Shown piece by piece: positions 1-7,576 of a stretch of 64,000 nt of DNA (position 1 is the stretch's first letter; each line of letters begins with the position of its first letter). The stretch is from Acidithiobacillus caldus ATCC 51756 (GTDB taxonomy: Bacteria > Pseudomonadota > Gammaproteobacteria > Acidithiobacillales > Acidithiobacillaceae). The notes under the pieces are model-generated. The model was not told where the DNA came from, searched no databases, and worked only from the letters and a program-made list of their open reading frames with translations. Both the position numbers and the translations under genes were made by a program. The DNA lies in contig NZ_CP005986.1 of the NCBI RefSeq assembly GCF_000175575.2, forward strand, positions 937,549 through 1,001,548. The letters are read 5' to 3'.

Positions 1-130
1 CGCGCAGACAGCGACTGACCATGTCCAGATAGCGGGGTTCAAAGACGCGCAGGCCCATCCGGGCTCTGGGAAAGAGCACCGTGCTGAGCAAGAATAGGGG
101 GATCCACGTTTCGGAATCGTTTTCCATCAT
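1..130 (-). CDS. LON peptidase substrate-binding-domain protein (5' part only)
   Basis: The first about 43 codons of a leftward gene that runs off the window. The translated start contains the pattern PLFLLSTVLFPRARMGLRVF followed by EPRYLDMV, the classic opening of the Lon N-terminal (LAN/PUA-like) domain found alone in small bacterial proteins of about 200 residues. Two adjacent ATG codons exist (130 and 127); the GAGG upstream sits 2 nt from the first and 5 nt from the second, so 127 may be the true start. It diverges from hemW with a 20-bp gap. Function of the stand-alone domain is not well established; a role in protein quality control is only inferred from Lon. Confidence 0.75.
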   Translation of the reverse strand, partial: MMENDSETWIPLFLLSTVLFPRARMGLRVFEPRYLDMVSRCLR

Positions 131-150
131 GTCCTCACTCCCGCATCGCC

Positions 151-1350
151 ATGACCCTTGATCTGCAAGCACCTGCCCTGTCCGTGTACGTGCATCTGCC
201 CTGGTGTCTGGCCAAATGTCCCTACTGCGATTTCAATTCCTATGCCGCCCCGGAATTTCCGGCGGAGCATTATGTGGATGCCCTCATTGCCGACCTCGAA
301 CGGGAGCTGCCGCGGATCTGGGGACGGCCGGTGCACAGCATCTTCCTGGGAGGCGGCACACCCAGCCTGTTTCCGCCCGAGAGCATTGCCCGTCTGCTCT
401 CGGAGCTGCGTGCCCGCCTGCGCCTGATGCCCGGTCTCGAGGTCAGCCTGGAGGCCAATCCCGGAGCCAGCGAGGCGGCGCGTTTCCGCGCCTTTCGCCA
501 GGCGGGGATCACGCGCCTGTCCCTGGGGGTGCAGTCCTTTGACGACGGTTTTCTGGCCCGACTCGGCCGCATTCACGACGGCCGAGCGGCCATGGCGGCG
601 GTGTCCGCCATTTTGGAGGCGGGCTTTGCCAGCTGGAACCTGGACCTCATCTTTGCTTTGCCGGGGCAAGACCTGGCAGCGGCCCTGGCCGATCTGGAGC
701 GGGCACTGGCCTATGCGCCCCCGCACCTTTCCCTGTATCAACTCACCCTGGAGGCCGGCACTCCCTTTGCACGCCAGGCCCCATCGGGGCTGCCCGGGGA
801 AGATCTGGCCGCGGACATGGAACTGGCCCTGCGCGAGCGGCTGCAGGAGGCGGGACTTGCGCGCTATGAGATTTCTGCCCACGCCCGCCCGGGACAGGAA
901 TGCTGGCACAATCGGAATTATTGGCGCTTTGGCGACTACGTGGGTATCGGGGCTGGCGCGCACGGCAAGATCACCCTGCCGGGCCAGGGTATCTGGCGCA
1001 GCCAGAAGCCGGCGCGACCGGAGTCCTACCTGAGCGATGCCTTGGGTCCTGCTGCACAGATCGGACGCGGCCACTGGGTAGCGCCGGCGGAGCGACCCTT
1101 CGAGTTTCTGCTCAACACCCTGCGCCTGCTGGAGGGCTTTAGCTGTGCGCAGTTTGAGGCCGGCACCGGTCTGCCCTGTCTGCAGATCGAGCCGCAACTG
1201 CGCCGTGCCCGGAAGGAGGGCCTGCTGACCTTTGAGGACGGGCGCTGGCGTCCCACGCGCTTTGGCTTGGATTGGCACAATGAGCTCTGCGGCCGTTTTC
1301 TGCCGCGCAGCCCCAGACGCCCAGCGACCCACGCCCATGAACCGAGCTAG
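151..1350 (+). CDS. hemW: Radical SAM haem chaperone HemW
   Basis: A 399-residue member of the HemW/HemN-like radical SAM family. The SAM [4Fe-4S] motif C19-x3-C23-x2-C26 is intact, followed by a GGGTPS motif near residues 67-72 that contacts SAM, and a HemW-type C-terminal region. It lacks the extended N-terminus of true coproporphyrinogen III oxidase HemN, so a haem-trafficking role in the cytoplasm or at the membrane is expected rather than oxidase activity. The start at 151 gives the family-typical opening, in which the protein goes almost directly into the radical SAM barrel. Its stop codon overlaps the stop codon of the convergent ferritin-like gene. Confidence 0.93.
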   Translation: MTLDLQAPALSVYVHLPWCLAKCPYCDFNSYAAPEFPAEHYVDALIADLERELPRIWGRPVHSIFLGGGTPSLFPPESIARLLSELRARLRLMPGLEVSLEANPGASEAARFRAFRQAGITRLSLGVQSFDDGFLARLGRIHDGRAAMAAVSAILEAGFASWNLDLIFALPGQDLAAALADLERALAYAPPHLSLYQLTLEAGTPFARQAPSGLPGEDLAADMELALRERLQEAGLARYEISAHARPGQECWHNRNYWRFGDYVGIGAGAHGKITLPGQGIWRSQKPARPESYLSDALGPAAQIGRGHWVAPAERPFEFLLNTLRLLEGFSCAQFEAGTGLPCLQIEPQLRRARKEGLLTFEDGRWRPTRFGLDWHNELCGRFLPRSPRRPATHAHEPS

Positions 1351-1658
1351 TCGCGGCCCATGGCCTCGGCCTCATGACCGGTGATGGAGCCGTCCTTGAA
1401 GAGGTACTCGCGCAATTCCTGGTCCAACCGGGGCAGCTTGCGCCGCAGCCATTCCAGGACCATGGCGGCGTGCTCGATTTCCTCGTCGCGGTTGTGCTCC
1501 AGCACCGACTTCAGGCTGGGGTCGGTGCAGGCATCGGCGCGCTGCTGGTACCAGTCGACGGCCTCGAGCTCTTCCATCAGCGAGACGATGGCGCGGTGGA
1601 TGTCGAGGGTGTCCTTGCTGAGCTTCTCAGGGGCTTCGTGCAGACCTTCGTGCGCCAC
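1347..1658 (-). CDS. Encapsulated-ferritin (EncFtn)-type protein
   Basis: A 103-residue all-helical ferritin-like protein. It has a GTG start at 1658 preceded by an AGGAGGG ribosome site; a much longer frame reading upstream through the rsuA-like gene is spurious. The two signature helices of the EncFtn family are clear: MEELEAVDWY (residues 28-37) and NRDEEIEHAAM (56-66). The predicted ferroxidase ligands E30, E60 and H63, with neighbouring E29, E32 and W36, are all conserved. Such proteins form decamers that oxidise Fe(II) and are normally cargo of an encapsulin nanocompartment. Here no encapsulin gene is adjacent, and the C-terminus (GHEAEAMGRD) shows no obvious encapsulin-targeting peptide. 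It is transcribed alone, 22 bp from the divergent pseudouridine synthase. Confidence 0.85.
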   Translation of the reverse strand: MAHEGLHEAPEKLSKDTLDIHRAIVSLMEELEAVDWYQQRADACTDPSLKSVLEHNRDEEIEHAAMVLEWLRRKLPRLDQELREYLFKDGSITGHEAEAMGRD

Positions 1659-1680
1659 GGCTTGACCCTCCTGTACAGTG

Positions 1681-2481
1681 ATGAAGTTGCCTCGACAGCA
1701 TAGACCAAGAAAGGTGCGGGAGACAAAGCCCGACGCTGTGCCGCGCCTGGGGTTGGCGCGGGTGCTGTCCAAATGGGGCCTGTGTTCACGGACGGTGGCA
1801 GCGCAATGGATCCGCGCCGGGCGGGTGGCGGTGGACGGGCGCATCGTCCGCGACCCCGAGGCGCCGCAGCGAGGTCTGGATCTGTGGATCAGCATCGATG
1901 GGATTCCCCAGCAACGGGCCCGACGCCAGGTGCTCATGCTGCATAAGAAAAGGGGAGTCGTGGTATCCCGCAGCGATGAGCGCGGTCGACCCACCGTCTT
2001 CGCCGATATACCGCAGGAGCCCTGGCTCGCGCCCATTGGCCGGCTGGATCGCGCCAGCAGCGGGCTGCTACTGTTCAGCAACGATCCGATCTGGAGTCAG
2101 CGTCTGCTTGACCCCGCCGGACATCTACCCAAAACCTACCGGGTGCAGATTCGCCCACCCTTGGCGGCCGAGGCGCTACACCATATCGCCACCGCATCGG
2201 TACTGGACGGACGACCTTGCCTGCCCATGGAAGTACGTGCGGTGGCCTGTGGCGGCAAGACGCAATGGCTGGAGTTCGTTCTGCAGGAAGGGCGCAATCG
2301 CCAGATCCGCCGCCTCCTGGAGGCCCAGGGGGTAGAGGTGTTGCGCCTCATTCGTATTGCCTTTGGTTCCGTGATCCTGGGAGATCTGGCCCCGGGCAGC
2401 TGGCGCTGGCTGAGCGAGGCGGAGATCACCGCGCTGGAATCCATGGGCAATGATGAGCTAAGAAAAACTTATGATACTTGA
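1681..2481 (+). CDS. RsuA/RluB-family pseudouridine synthase
   Basis: About 266 residues. An S4 RNA-binding domain (about residues 26-70; LARVLSKWGLCSR) is followed by the RsuA-type catalytic domain with motif GRLDRASSGLLL, whose Asp is the catalytic nucleophile, and the downstream EGRNRQIRRLLEAQG motif. It isomerises uridine in rRNA; whether the substrate is 16S (RsuA), 23S (RluB) or another site (RluE/RluF) cannot be decided here. ATG 1681 is used; a GTG sits just before it at 1678, and an internal GTG near 1738 would also leave S4 intact. No strong ribosome site is visible. The stop is followed directly by the promoter of the next small gene. Confidence 0.85.
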   Translation: MKLPRQHRPRKVRETKPDAVPRLGLARVLSKWGLCSRTVAAQWIRAGRVAVDGRIVRDPEAPQRGLDLWISIDGIPQQRARRQVLMLHKKRGVVVSRSDERGRPTVFADIPQEPWLAPIGRLDRASSGLLLFSNDPIWSQRLLDPAGHLPKTYRVQIRPPLAAEALHHIATASVLDGRPCLPMEVRAVACGGKTQWLEFVLQEGRNRQIRRLLEAQGVEVLRLIRIAFGSVILGDLAPGSWRWLSEAEITALESMGNDELRKTYDT

Positions 2482-2518
2482 CTATCTCATAATATACCTG
2501 TATGTTAGTTACAACTAA
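2478..2518 (+). promoter_or_regulatory. Sigma-70-type promoter with palindromic operator
   Basis: TTGACT (2478-2483), 17-bp spacer, TATGTT (2501-2506). Immediately downstream and overlapping the -10 is a perfect inverted repeat, TTAGTT-AC-AACTAA (2505-2518), placed where a repressor would block initiation. The small gene at 2544 is the only downstream target before a terminator. Confidence 0.55.
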
Positions 2519-2543
2519 TGTACTGATGGAATGGAGGTGAACG

Positions 2544-2705
2544 ATGGAACTTTGGGAACTGGAGCGTGAGATGGATTTTGTCCGCGCGGTGCAGGAGGCG
2601 GAGGCGCGCGGTGCCGACTTCAGCCATGTCAGCGACGAGGAACTGCGGATGCAGTACCTGGCGGGTAAGGATCTGACCGAGTTGAGCGAAAAGCGCGCCG
2701 CCTGA
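2544..2705 (+). CDS. Small acidic protein of unknown function (53 aa)
   Basis: ATG 2544 is preceded by GGAGGTGAACG, an excellent ribosome site. The 53-residue product is highly charged and probably alpha-helical (about 14 Glu/Asp), with no Cys and no membrane segment. I do not recognise a family. The gene is a self-contained unit: its own promoter with a perfect palindrome upstream and a strong rho-independent terminator 28 bp after the stop. This makes it a convincing real gene despite its size. A role as a small regulator or adaptor would be a guess. Confidence 0.65.
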   Translation: MELWELEREMDFVRAVQEAEARGADFSHVSDEELRMQYLAGKDLTELSEKRAA

Positions 2706-2732
2706 TCTTCAGGGACGGGCAGATCCCATCCA

Positions 2733-2760
2733 GGCCAGCCTTCGGGCTGGCCCTTTTTCT
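2733..2760 (+). terminator. Rho-independent terminator
   Basis: Perfect 8-bp stem GGCCAGCC / GGCTGGCC with a TTCG tetraloop, followed by CTTTTTCT. It ends the small-gene transcript and insulates the efflux pump promoter that starts a few bases downstream. Confidence 0.9.
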
Positions 2761-2766
2761 GTGGGC

Positions 2767-2795
2767 TTGCGGACCGACCGTTCGGTCGGTACACT
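2767..2795 (+). promoter_or_regulatory. Efflux-pump promoter with TetR-type operator in the spacer
   Basis: Proposed -35 TTGCGG (2767-2772), exactly 17 bp, proposed -10 TACACT (2790-2795). The spacer is an inverted repeat, ACCGACCG-TT-CGGTCGGT (2773-2790). Its 14-bp core ACCGACCGTTCGGT matches the cores at 16525-16538 and 17207-17220 at 12 of 14 positions in all three. Confidence 0.7.
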
Positions 2796-2823
2796 GGGTG
2801 CGCTGAGAATCAGGAGCTTTCTC

Positions 2824-4368
2824 ATGACGCAGACTTCCACGGTTTCCGGTCCAGGCAAGGGATCCGTCGTCACCATCACCATCGCGGTCATGTTGGCGGT
2901 GGTCATGCAGGTGCTCGATCTGACCATCGTCAATGTCGCGCTCACCTACATGCGTGGCTCCCTCCAGGCCAACAGCGATCAGATCACCTGGGTTCTGACC
3001 AGCTACATGGTGGCCAATGTCGTCATCCTGCCGCTGACGGGACTGCTGGTGGAGCGCTATGGACAGCGCACCGTCATGCTCTGGAGTGTGGTGGGGTTTG
3101 TCGTGGCCTCTGTGCTCTGTGGCCAGTCGCATAGCCTTCCGGAGATCGTCCTCTGGCGCCTCTTGCAGGGGGTGTTCGGCGCCTCTTTGGCGCCCGTTGG
3201 ACAAACCATCATGCTCGGTGCCTATCCTCCGGAAAATCGCGGGCAAGCCATGGCCATCCTCGGCATGGGTATCATGTTGGGACCGATTCTGGGGCCAACC
3301 CTGGGTGGATATCTGACGGATACGCTCAGCTGGCGGTGGGTCTTTTACGTCAACGTCCCCTTTGGAATCCTTGCCTTCCTGCTCATGCAGGCCGTGCCCG
3401 ATGGTGGTCGAAGCGACCATCCGCGGCCGGTGGACTGGCTTGGCTTCGGTCTCATGGCGTTGGGTCTCGGCGCGCTGCAGGCGGTCTTGAGCCTTGGTAA
3501 TCAGGACGACTGGTTCAGCTCGCACACCATCATCATCCTGACGCTCGTGTCGGTGTTGGGTCTGGCCTTCTTCCTCTGGCGTTCCCTGGACATCCGCCAC
3601 CCCGTGGTAAATCTGCGCCTGCTGCGCGATCGCAATCTCGCCATCGGCAGTATGGGCATCGCCATCTTTGGTCTGGCGCTCTTCGGCACCATGGTGATCT
3701 TGCCCATCATGCTCGAGGACTACCTGCGCTACGAGGCCTTTACCACGGGCCTCGTCATGGCGCCCCAGGGTCTCGGCGCCATGCTGGCCATGATGCTGGC
3801 AGGACGCCTTCTGGGACGCGGCATCAATCCGCGGGACATCGTCATCGTCGGGATTTTCTTCGGCGCCCTCGGAACCTGGTTTACCACCCTCTATAACCTC
3901 GATATCAGCATGGCCTGGGTCATCTGGCCTGCCTTCATCCGCGGTATCGGTTTCGGTTTTGTCACCATTCCGCTCTTTACCCTGGCCTTCAGTACCCTGG
4001 ACAAATCGCAGCAGGCGGAAGGTTCGGGCATTTTCAATCTGATGCGGACCCTTGGCGGGAGTATCGGTATCGCCATCGTCTCGACGGTGATGACGGAGCA
4101 GAGGCAGGTCGCCTGGAACCAGATGGGCGGTCACATGAGCAATTTCAATCCGGCCATGAGGCATTATCTCAGTGCCGCGGGCCTGGACCGAGATCCCACC
4201 ACCTGGCACATTCTGGGCCAGATCGTGCTGCTACCGCAGGCGGGCATGCGCGGTATCCTGGACGCCTTCGTTCTGGTGCTCTATGGCTTTTTGGTACTCT
4301 TGCCGCTTGTACTCTTTTTGAAAAAGCCAGCGGACAAGGCCGCCACCGCCGCACCTCCGGCGGAGTGA
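2824..4368 (+). CDS. DHA2-family multidrug efflux MFS transporter (EmrB/QacA type)
   Basis: About 514 residues with roughly 14 hydrophobic segments. It has DHA2 signatures: a first helix with LDLTIVNVAL, then WVLTSYMVANVVILPLTGLL and the loop-2/3 motif ERYGQR. It should act as an inner-membrane proton-driven exporter of lipophilic or aromatic toxicants. The start at ATG 2824 has CAGGAG upstream; the frame stays open further upstream but would run through the operator. No EmrA-type membrane-fusion partner lies next to it. The operator in its promoter is the one found at the tetR and dienelactone hydrolase promoters 14 kb away, so co-regulation is likely. Confidence 0.88.
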   Translation: MTQTSTVSGPGKGSVVTITIAVMLAVVMQVLDLTIVNVALTYMRGSLQANSDQITWVLTSYMVANVVILPLTGLLVERYGQRTVMLWSVVGFVVASVLCGQSHSLPEIVLWRLLQGVFGASLAPVGQTIMLGAYPPENRGQAMAILGMGIMLGPILGPTLGGYLTDTLSWRWVFYVNVPFGILAFLLMQAVPDGGRSDHPRPVDWLGFGLMALGLGALQAVLSLGNQDDWFSSHTIIILTLVSVLGLAFFLWRSLDIRHPVVNLRLLRDRNLAIGSMGIAIFGLALFGTMVILPIMLEDYLRYEAFTTGLVMAPQGLGAMLAMMLAGRLLGRGINPRDIVIVGIFFGALGTWFTTLYNLDISMAWVIWPAFIRGIGFGFVTIPLFTLAFSTLDKSQQAEGSGIFNLMRTLGGSIGIAIVSTVMTEQRQVAWNQMGGHMSNFNPAMRHYLSAAGLDRDPTTWHILGQIVLLPQAGMRGILDAFVLVLYGFLVLLPLVLFLKKPADKAATAAPPAE

Positions 4369-4396
4369 GGCACGTGATGGCGTTGCCCGTATGGAT

Positions 4397-5350
4397 TCAG
4401 TGGGCGGCGGTGCGTTCCAGCTGTGGCGCACCCGGTAGCCACAGCGTGCGAGCAAAGCCCCAATCCAGGAGTTTGAGGCTCTGCCAGGATGCCTTCCAGA
4501 AACCGCGGGCTTCGTCGTGGAAGGAAGGAACGCCGAGGACCACGGCAATGAGCTTGACGCCATCCTGCGTTCCCGTGGCCACCAGACAGTGCCCTGCGGC
4601 ATCGGTATAGCCACTCTTCATCCCCGTGATGAAAGGCACACGCCCCACCAAAAGATTGGGGTTGGGGTAGGTGATGCCGCCGTAGGTGAAATGCTCGTGC
4701 TGGAAGAAGGGCATGTACTGCGGGAACTGGGTCATGATGGCCCGGGTGAGCAGGGCAATATCGTAGGGGCTGGCGGTGTTGTTGGGATGCGGTAGGCCAT
4801 CGGGGTCGTAGAATTGCGTGGAGAGCATCCCCAATTGGCGCGCCGTGCGGTTCATCTTGCGGACGAAGGCAGGCACACTGCCGGAAACGAGGTGCGCCGC
4901 TTCCACCGCGGCATCGTTGCCCGATGGTACGGTCATACCGAGGATCATCTGGGCGACGGTGAAGGGCACCCCGGCGCGCAGATCCATGGTGGATCCGCCC
5001 GTGTGCAGGGCCGCCGGGCAGGGTTTGAATTGCTGCTGCAAGCTCAGGTGCCCGCTCTGCAGATCTTGAAAGAGCAGGTAGAGGGTCATCAACTTGGTGA
5101 TACTGGCAATGGCGTAGGGCCGATAGGCGTGCTTCGTTGCTAGAATCTGCCCGGTCTCGGCATTCATGAGAATGTAGGCCCGCGCATCGATGACGGGGAG
5201 CCCCGCCTGCACGATATTCTGTGCCCGTGCACTGGTGCTATGGAGCAGCATGGCGCAGGCAACCAGGGACAGGAGCAGTGGCACGATATGGGCCATCTGC
5301 GCTGCGGTCCAGCGGAGATACGGGACGGGCATGGCGTTTTTTGCTAGCAT
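4397..5350 (-). CDS. D-alanyl-D-alanine carboxypeptidase (PBP5/6-like)
   Basis: 317 residues with an N-terminal signal peptide (hydrophobic stretch about residues 20-40, ending SARAQ). It carries the three serine penicillin-binding motifs: SITK (S-x-x-K), SGN and KSG in GMKSGYTDAAG, where a Ser replaces the usual Thr of KTG. It trims the terminal D-Ala from peptidoglycan pentapeptides in the periplasm. The protein stops shortly after the catalytic domain, so it lacks the C-terminal beta-domain and amphipathic membrane anchor of E. coli DacA. Several in-frame ATGs near the start make the exact N-terminus uncertain. It is convergent with the efflux pump and divergent from the TSUP permease. Confidence 0.88.
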   Translation of the reverse strand: MLAKNAMPVPYLRWTAAQMAHIVPLLLSLVACAMLLHSTSARAQNIVQAGLPVIDARAYILMNAETGQILATKHAYRPYAIASITKLMTLYLLFQDLQSGHLSLQQQFKPCPAALHTGGSTMDLRAGVPFTVAQMILGMTVPSGNDAAVEAAHLVSGSVPAFVRKMNRTARQLGMLSTQFYDPDGLPHPNNTASPYDIALLTRAIMTQFPQYMPFFQHEHFTYGGITYPNPNLLVGRVPFITGMKSGYTDAAGHCLVATGTQDGVKLIAVVLGVPSFHDEARGFWKASWQSLKLLDWGFARTLWLPGAPQLERTAAH

Positions 5351-5492
5351 GGTCTTGCTCCGACCGGGCTTGGAGTAGGTTGGGAAGATGGACGTCCAGG
5401 TCTCTGGGATATTAGGCCCTTTTCTCTTTTCTGCCTAGCCCTGAGGGGGCTCAGGCTGGTCCTCGGGATCAAGAACAGGTAGACTGGTCGGT

Positions 5493-6254
5493 ATGTTTAC
5501 CCAACACTCCCTGGCTTGGTCTTCTCTGTGGCAGCATCCTGAGCTTCTCGGCATGGCCGCCCTCGTCGTGCTGTTGGCCTTTTATGTGCGCGCCGTCATC
5601 GGTTTTGGTTCGGGTCTCATTTCCGTCGCCCTGCTTGCGCTCATCTTTCCGGTCAAGGAAGTCGTGCCGGTGGTGCTGCTCCTGGATCTGGTGGGCTCCG
5701 TTCTGCTGGGCGCCTACGATTTTCACGAGATCCGCTGGCCGGAGTTGCGTTGGCTCGTGCCCGGCAGCCTCCTGGGTCTGGCCGCGGGCGCCTTCATCCT
5801 CGCCGATACCGATGCCCAGAGCCTGACCCGTTTCTTGGGACTCTTCATTCTGGCCTACGTGGTCTACGCCTTGGTTCTGAAGCCCGAGAAACTGCCCCGT
5901 CTGAGTCTGCCCTGGGGTTTACCCCTCGGCATCTTCGGTGGAGTCATCGGTAGTCTCTACGGCGGTGGCGGGCCGCCCATCGTTGCCTACCTGCAGATGC
6001 GTCATCTGGACAAGCGGGCCTTTCGCGCGACCTTTCAGGGTATTGCGCTTGCGGACAATATCGTGCGACTTTTTTTGTACATCGGATTGTCGCTGCTGAC
6101 GCTGCCTCTGGCCATCAGCTTCGTGTTCCTCGTGCCACCCGTGCTGCTGGGCTTGTGGGCAGGCAACCGTCTGCACTTTCGTATTCCGCAGCGCGCTTTT
6201 TTGCTGTCCACTCTGGCCCTGCTGACCATCGTTGGAATTCAGTACCTCATCTGA
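5493..6254 (+). CDS. TSUP-family (TauE/SafE) membrane permease
   Basis: 253 residues, 7-8 predicted membrane helices, with the TSUP half-motifs GFGSGLISVALLALIFP near the N-terminus and GGVIGSLYGGGGPPIVAYL in the second half. The family exports sulfite or organosulfonates, or takes up sulfur-containing or other anions; the substrate cannot be told from sequence. In a sulfur-oxidising host, sulfite or sulfonate traffic would make sense but is inference. The following methyltransferase begins 17 bp after the stop, so the two are probably cotranscribed. Confidence 0.82.
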   Translation: MFTQHSLAWSSLWQHPELLGMAALVVLLAFYVRAVIGFGSGLISVALLALIFPVKEVVPVVLLLDLVGSVLLGAYDFHEIRWPELRWLVPGSLLGLAAGAFILADTDAQSLTRFLGLFILAYVVYALVLKPEKLPRLSLPWGLPLGIFGGVIGSLYGGGGPPIVAYLQMRHLDKRAFRATFQGIALADNIVRLFLYIGLSLLTLPLAISFVFLVPPVLLGLWAGNRLHFRIPQRAFLLSTLALLTIVGIQYLI

Positions 6255-6270
6255 TATCGGGAGAACCATC

Positions 6271-7278
6271 GTGGCAAGAACCCCTCTGGATGAATTACGC
6301 AAACGCGCCCAGGGCGCACTGTCTCTGGATGTCGCTTTCATCGGCGTCGTCAACGGCCTCTTTTCTGCCCTGCACGACCTGGGCGGCGCGCAGGTTCAGG
6401 GCCTGGCAGAAAAAACGGGGATGGATGCCGGCTATCTGCAGCGCTGGTGCGACGCAGCCTACGCCTTTGGCTGGCTGGAGCGCAAAGGCGATGCATTCCT
6501 CCTGAGCGACGACGGAGCGGCCATGCGACCGGAGGCAGAGGACAGCACCATGGCCCTGGCCATTGGTGCCGTTTTGTCCGCCCACATGGCTGAGCGCGCA
6601 GCGGGGCTGATGCGTAGCGGTGAGCGTCCTGGTGAGAAAGTGCTGGCCGAACGCGAAACCATACTGCCCTGGTTTGGTGCCATGCTCGAGCACAACTTCC
6701 GGCGCAGCTTTGAAGAGAAGGTGCTGCCGGCCGTGCCCATTTTTGCGGAAATAAACGAACGCCAGGGGCTTGCCGTGGATCTTGGCTGCGGCAACGGCTG
6801 GTATCTGCGCGCGCTTCTGGGGCGTTGCCGCTCCCTGCGCGGCCTCGGGCTCGACGGTTTTGACGAAAACATACGTGAGGCCCAGCGCCTCGCCCAACGG
6901 GAGGGCCTCGGCGATCGTCTGCACTTTGCCCAGGGCGACATCCATCGCTTTGCACTACCGGAGCCCGCCGATCTCATCGCCATGAATCGCGCCCTGCACC
7001 ACGTCTGGGAAGCGCGCGGCAGCCTCTTGGAGCGTTTGCACGGCGAACTGCGCCCCGGTGGGGCTCTGGTCATCTGGGAACCGTCCTGGCCCGAGGATAC
7101 TGCGGTTTTGCGCGAGCCAGCGTATCGCACCATGGCCTTCCAGAACCTCTCCGAGCACATCCAGGGCAATCATTTCCTGCACCCTGAAGAAATTGCCGAG
7201 GCGCTAACCGCTGCCGGCTTTGCCGCCAGCATCCATCGCGTGGGTAGCGATGCGGTGGTGGTCGGCCGACGCCCCTGA
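6271..7278 (+). CDS. SAM-dependent methyltransferase with winged-helix N-terminus
   Basis: 335 residues from GTG 6271, chosen for the GGGAG ribosome site 10 nt upstream; an in-frame ATG at 6232 would overlap the permease and has no ribosome site. The N-terminal 90 residues resemble the winged-helix/dimerisation domain of plant-type O-methyltransferases. The class I Rossmann motif VDLGCGNGWYLRAL (near residue 165) binds SAM, and NRALHHVWE and RPGGALVIWEP form the later core. Substrate unknown; small-molecule O- or C-methylation is the usual role. It likely shares a transcript with the TSUP permease. Confidence 0.78.
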   Translation: MARTPLDELRKRAQGALSLDVAFIGVVNGLFSALHDLGGAQVQGLAEKTGMDAGYLQRWCDAAYAFGWLERKGDAFLLSDDGAAMRPEAEDSTMALAIGAVLSAHMAERAAGLMRSGERPGEKVLAERETILPWFGAMLEHNFRRSFEEKVLPAVPIFAEINERQGLAVDLGCGNGWYLRALLGRCRSLRGLGLDGFDENIREAQRLAQREGLGDRLHFAQGDIHRFALPEPADLIAMNRALHHVWEARGSLLERLHGELRPGGALVIWEPSWPEDTAVLREPAYRTMAFQNLSEHIQGNHFLHPEEIAEALTAAGFAASIHRVGSDAVVVGRRP

Positions 7279-7296
7279 GGGAGAGACCCGGGGCCA

Positions 7297-7325
7297 TTGC
7301 TTTTTTCTGCCGCGCGCACTATCCT
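7297..7325 (+). promoter_or_regulatory. Promoter of tRNA-Ala
   Basis: TTGCTT (7297-7302), 17-bp spacer, TATCCT (7320-7325), ending 10 bp before the mature tRNA 5' end. This is the spacing expected for a short tRNA leader. Confidence 0.6.
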
Positions 7326-7335
7326 GCGGCGATAT

Positions 7336-7411
<76 letters not shown>

Positions 7412-7423
7412 TACCTATGTGAG

Positions 7424-7451
7424 GGCTCGGATAGTCTCCGAGCCATTTTTT
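7424..7451 (+). terminator. Rho-independent terminator of tRNA-Ala
   Basis: 8-bp stem GGCTCGGA / TCCGAGCC with a 5-nt loop, followed by ATTTTTT. It lies 12 bp after the tRNA CCA end. Confidence 0.9.
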
Positions 7452-7576
7452 CGCCTGCGGTCCCCGCGCCGCGCGGGGTTCCGGCCAGCTGTGCTGCCGG
7501 GTGGCTGCCAGCCGGATCGTCGCGAATCGACCACGATCTCTGCCGGGCCCGTCCATATCCTCCGTTTGGCCTGCGG

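Noticed and set aside
127-1338. Long open frame on the minus strand opposite hemW (403 codons)
   Set aside because: Low-complexity Gln/Arg/Gly composition with no domain; exactly antisense to a clear hemW.
1659-2081. Extension of the ferritin-like frame upstream to 2081
   Set aside because: It runs antisense through the pseudouridine synthase; the GTG at 1658 has an excellent ribosome site and the EncFtn family starts there.
2629-4209. 526-codon minus-strand frame opposite the DHA2 pump
   Set aside because: His/Asp/Gln-rich shadow of a membrane-protein gene; no start context and no family pattern.
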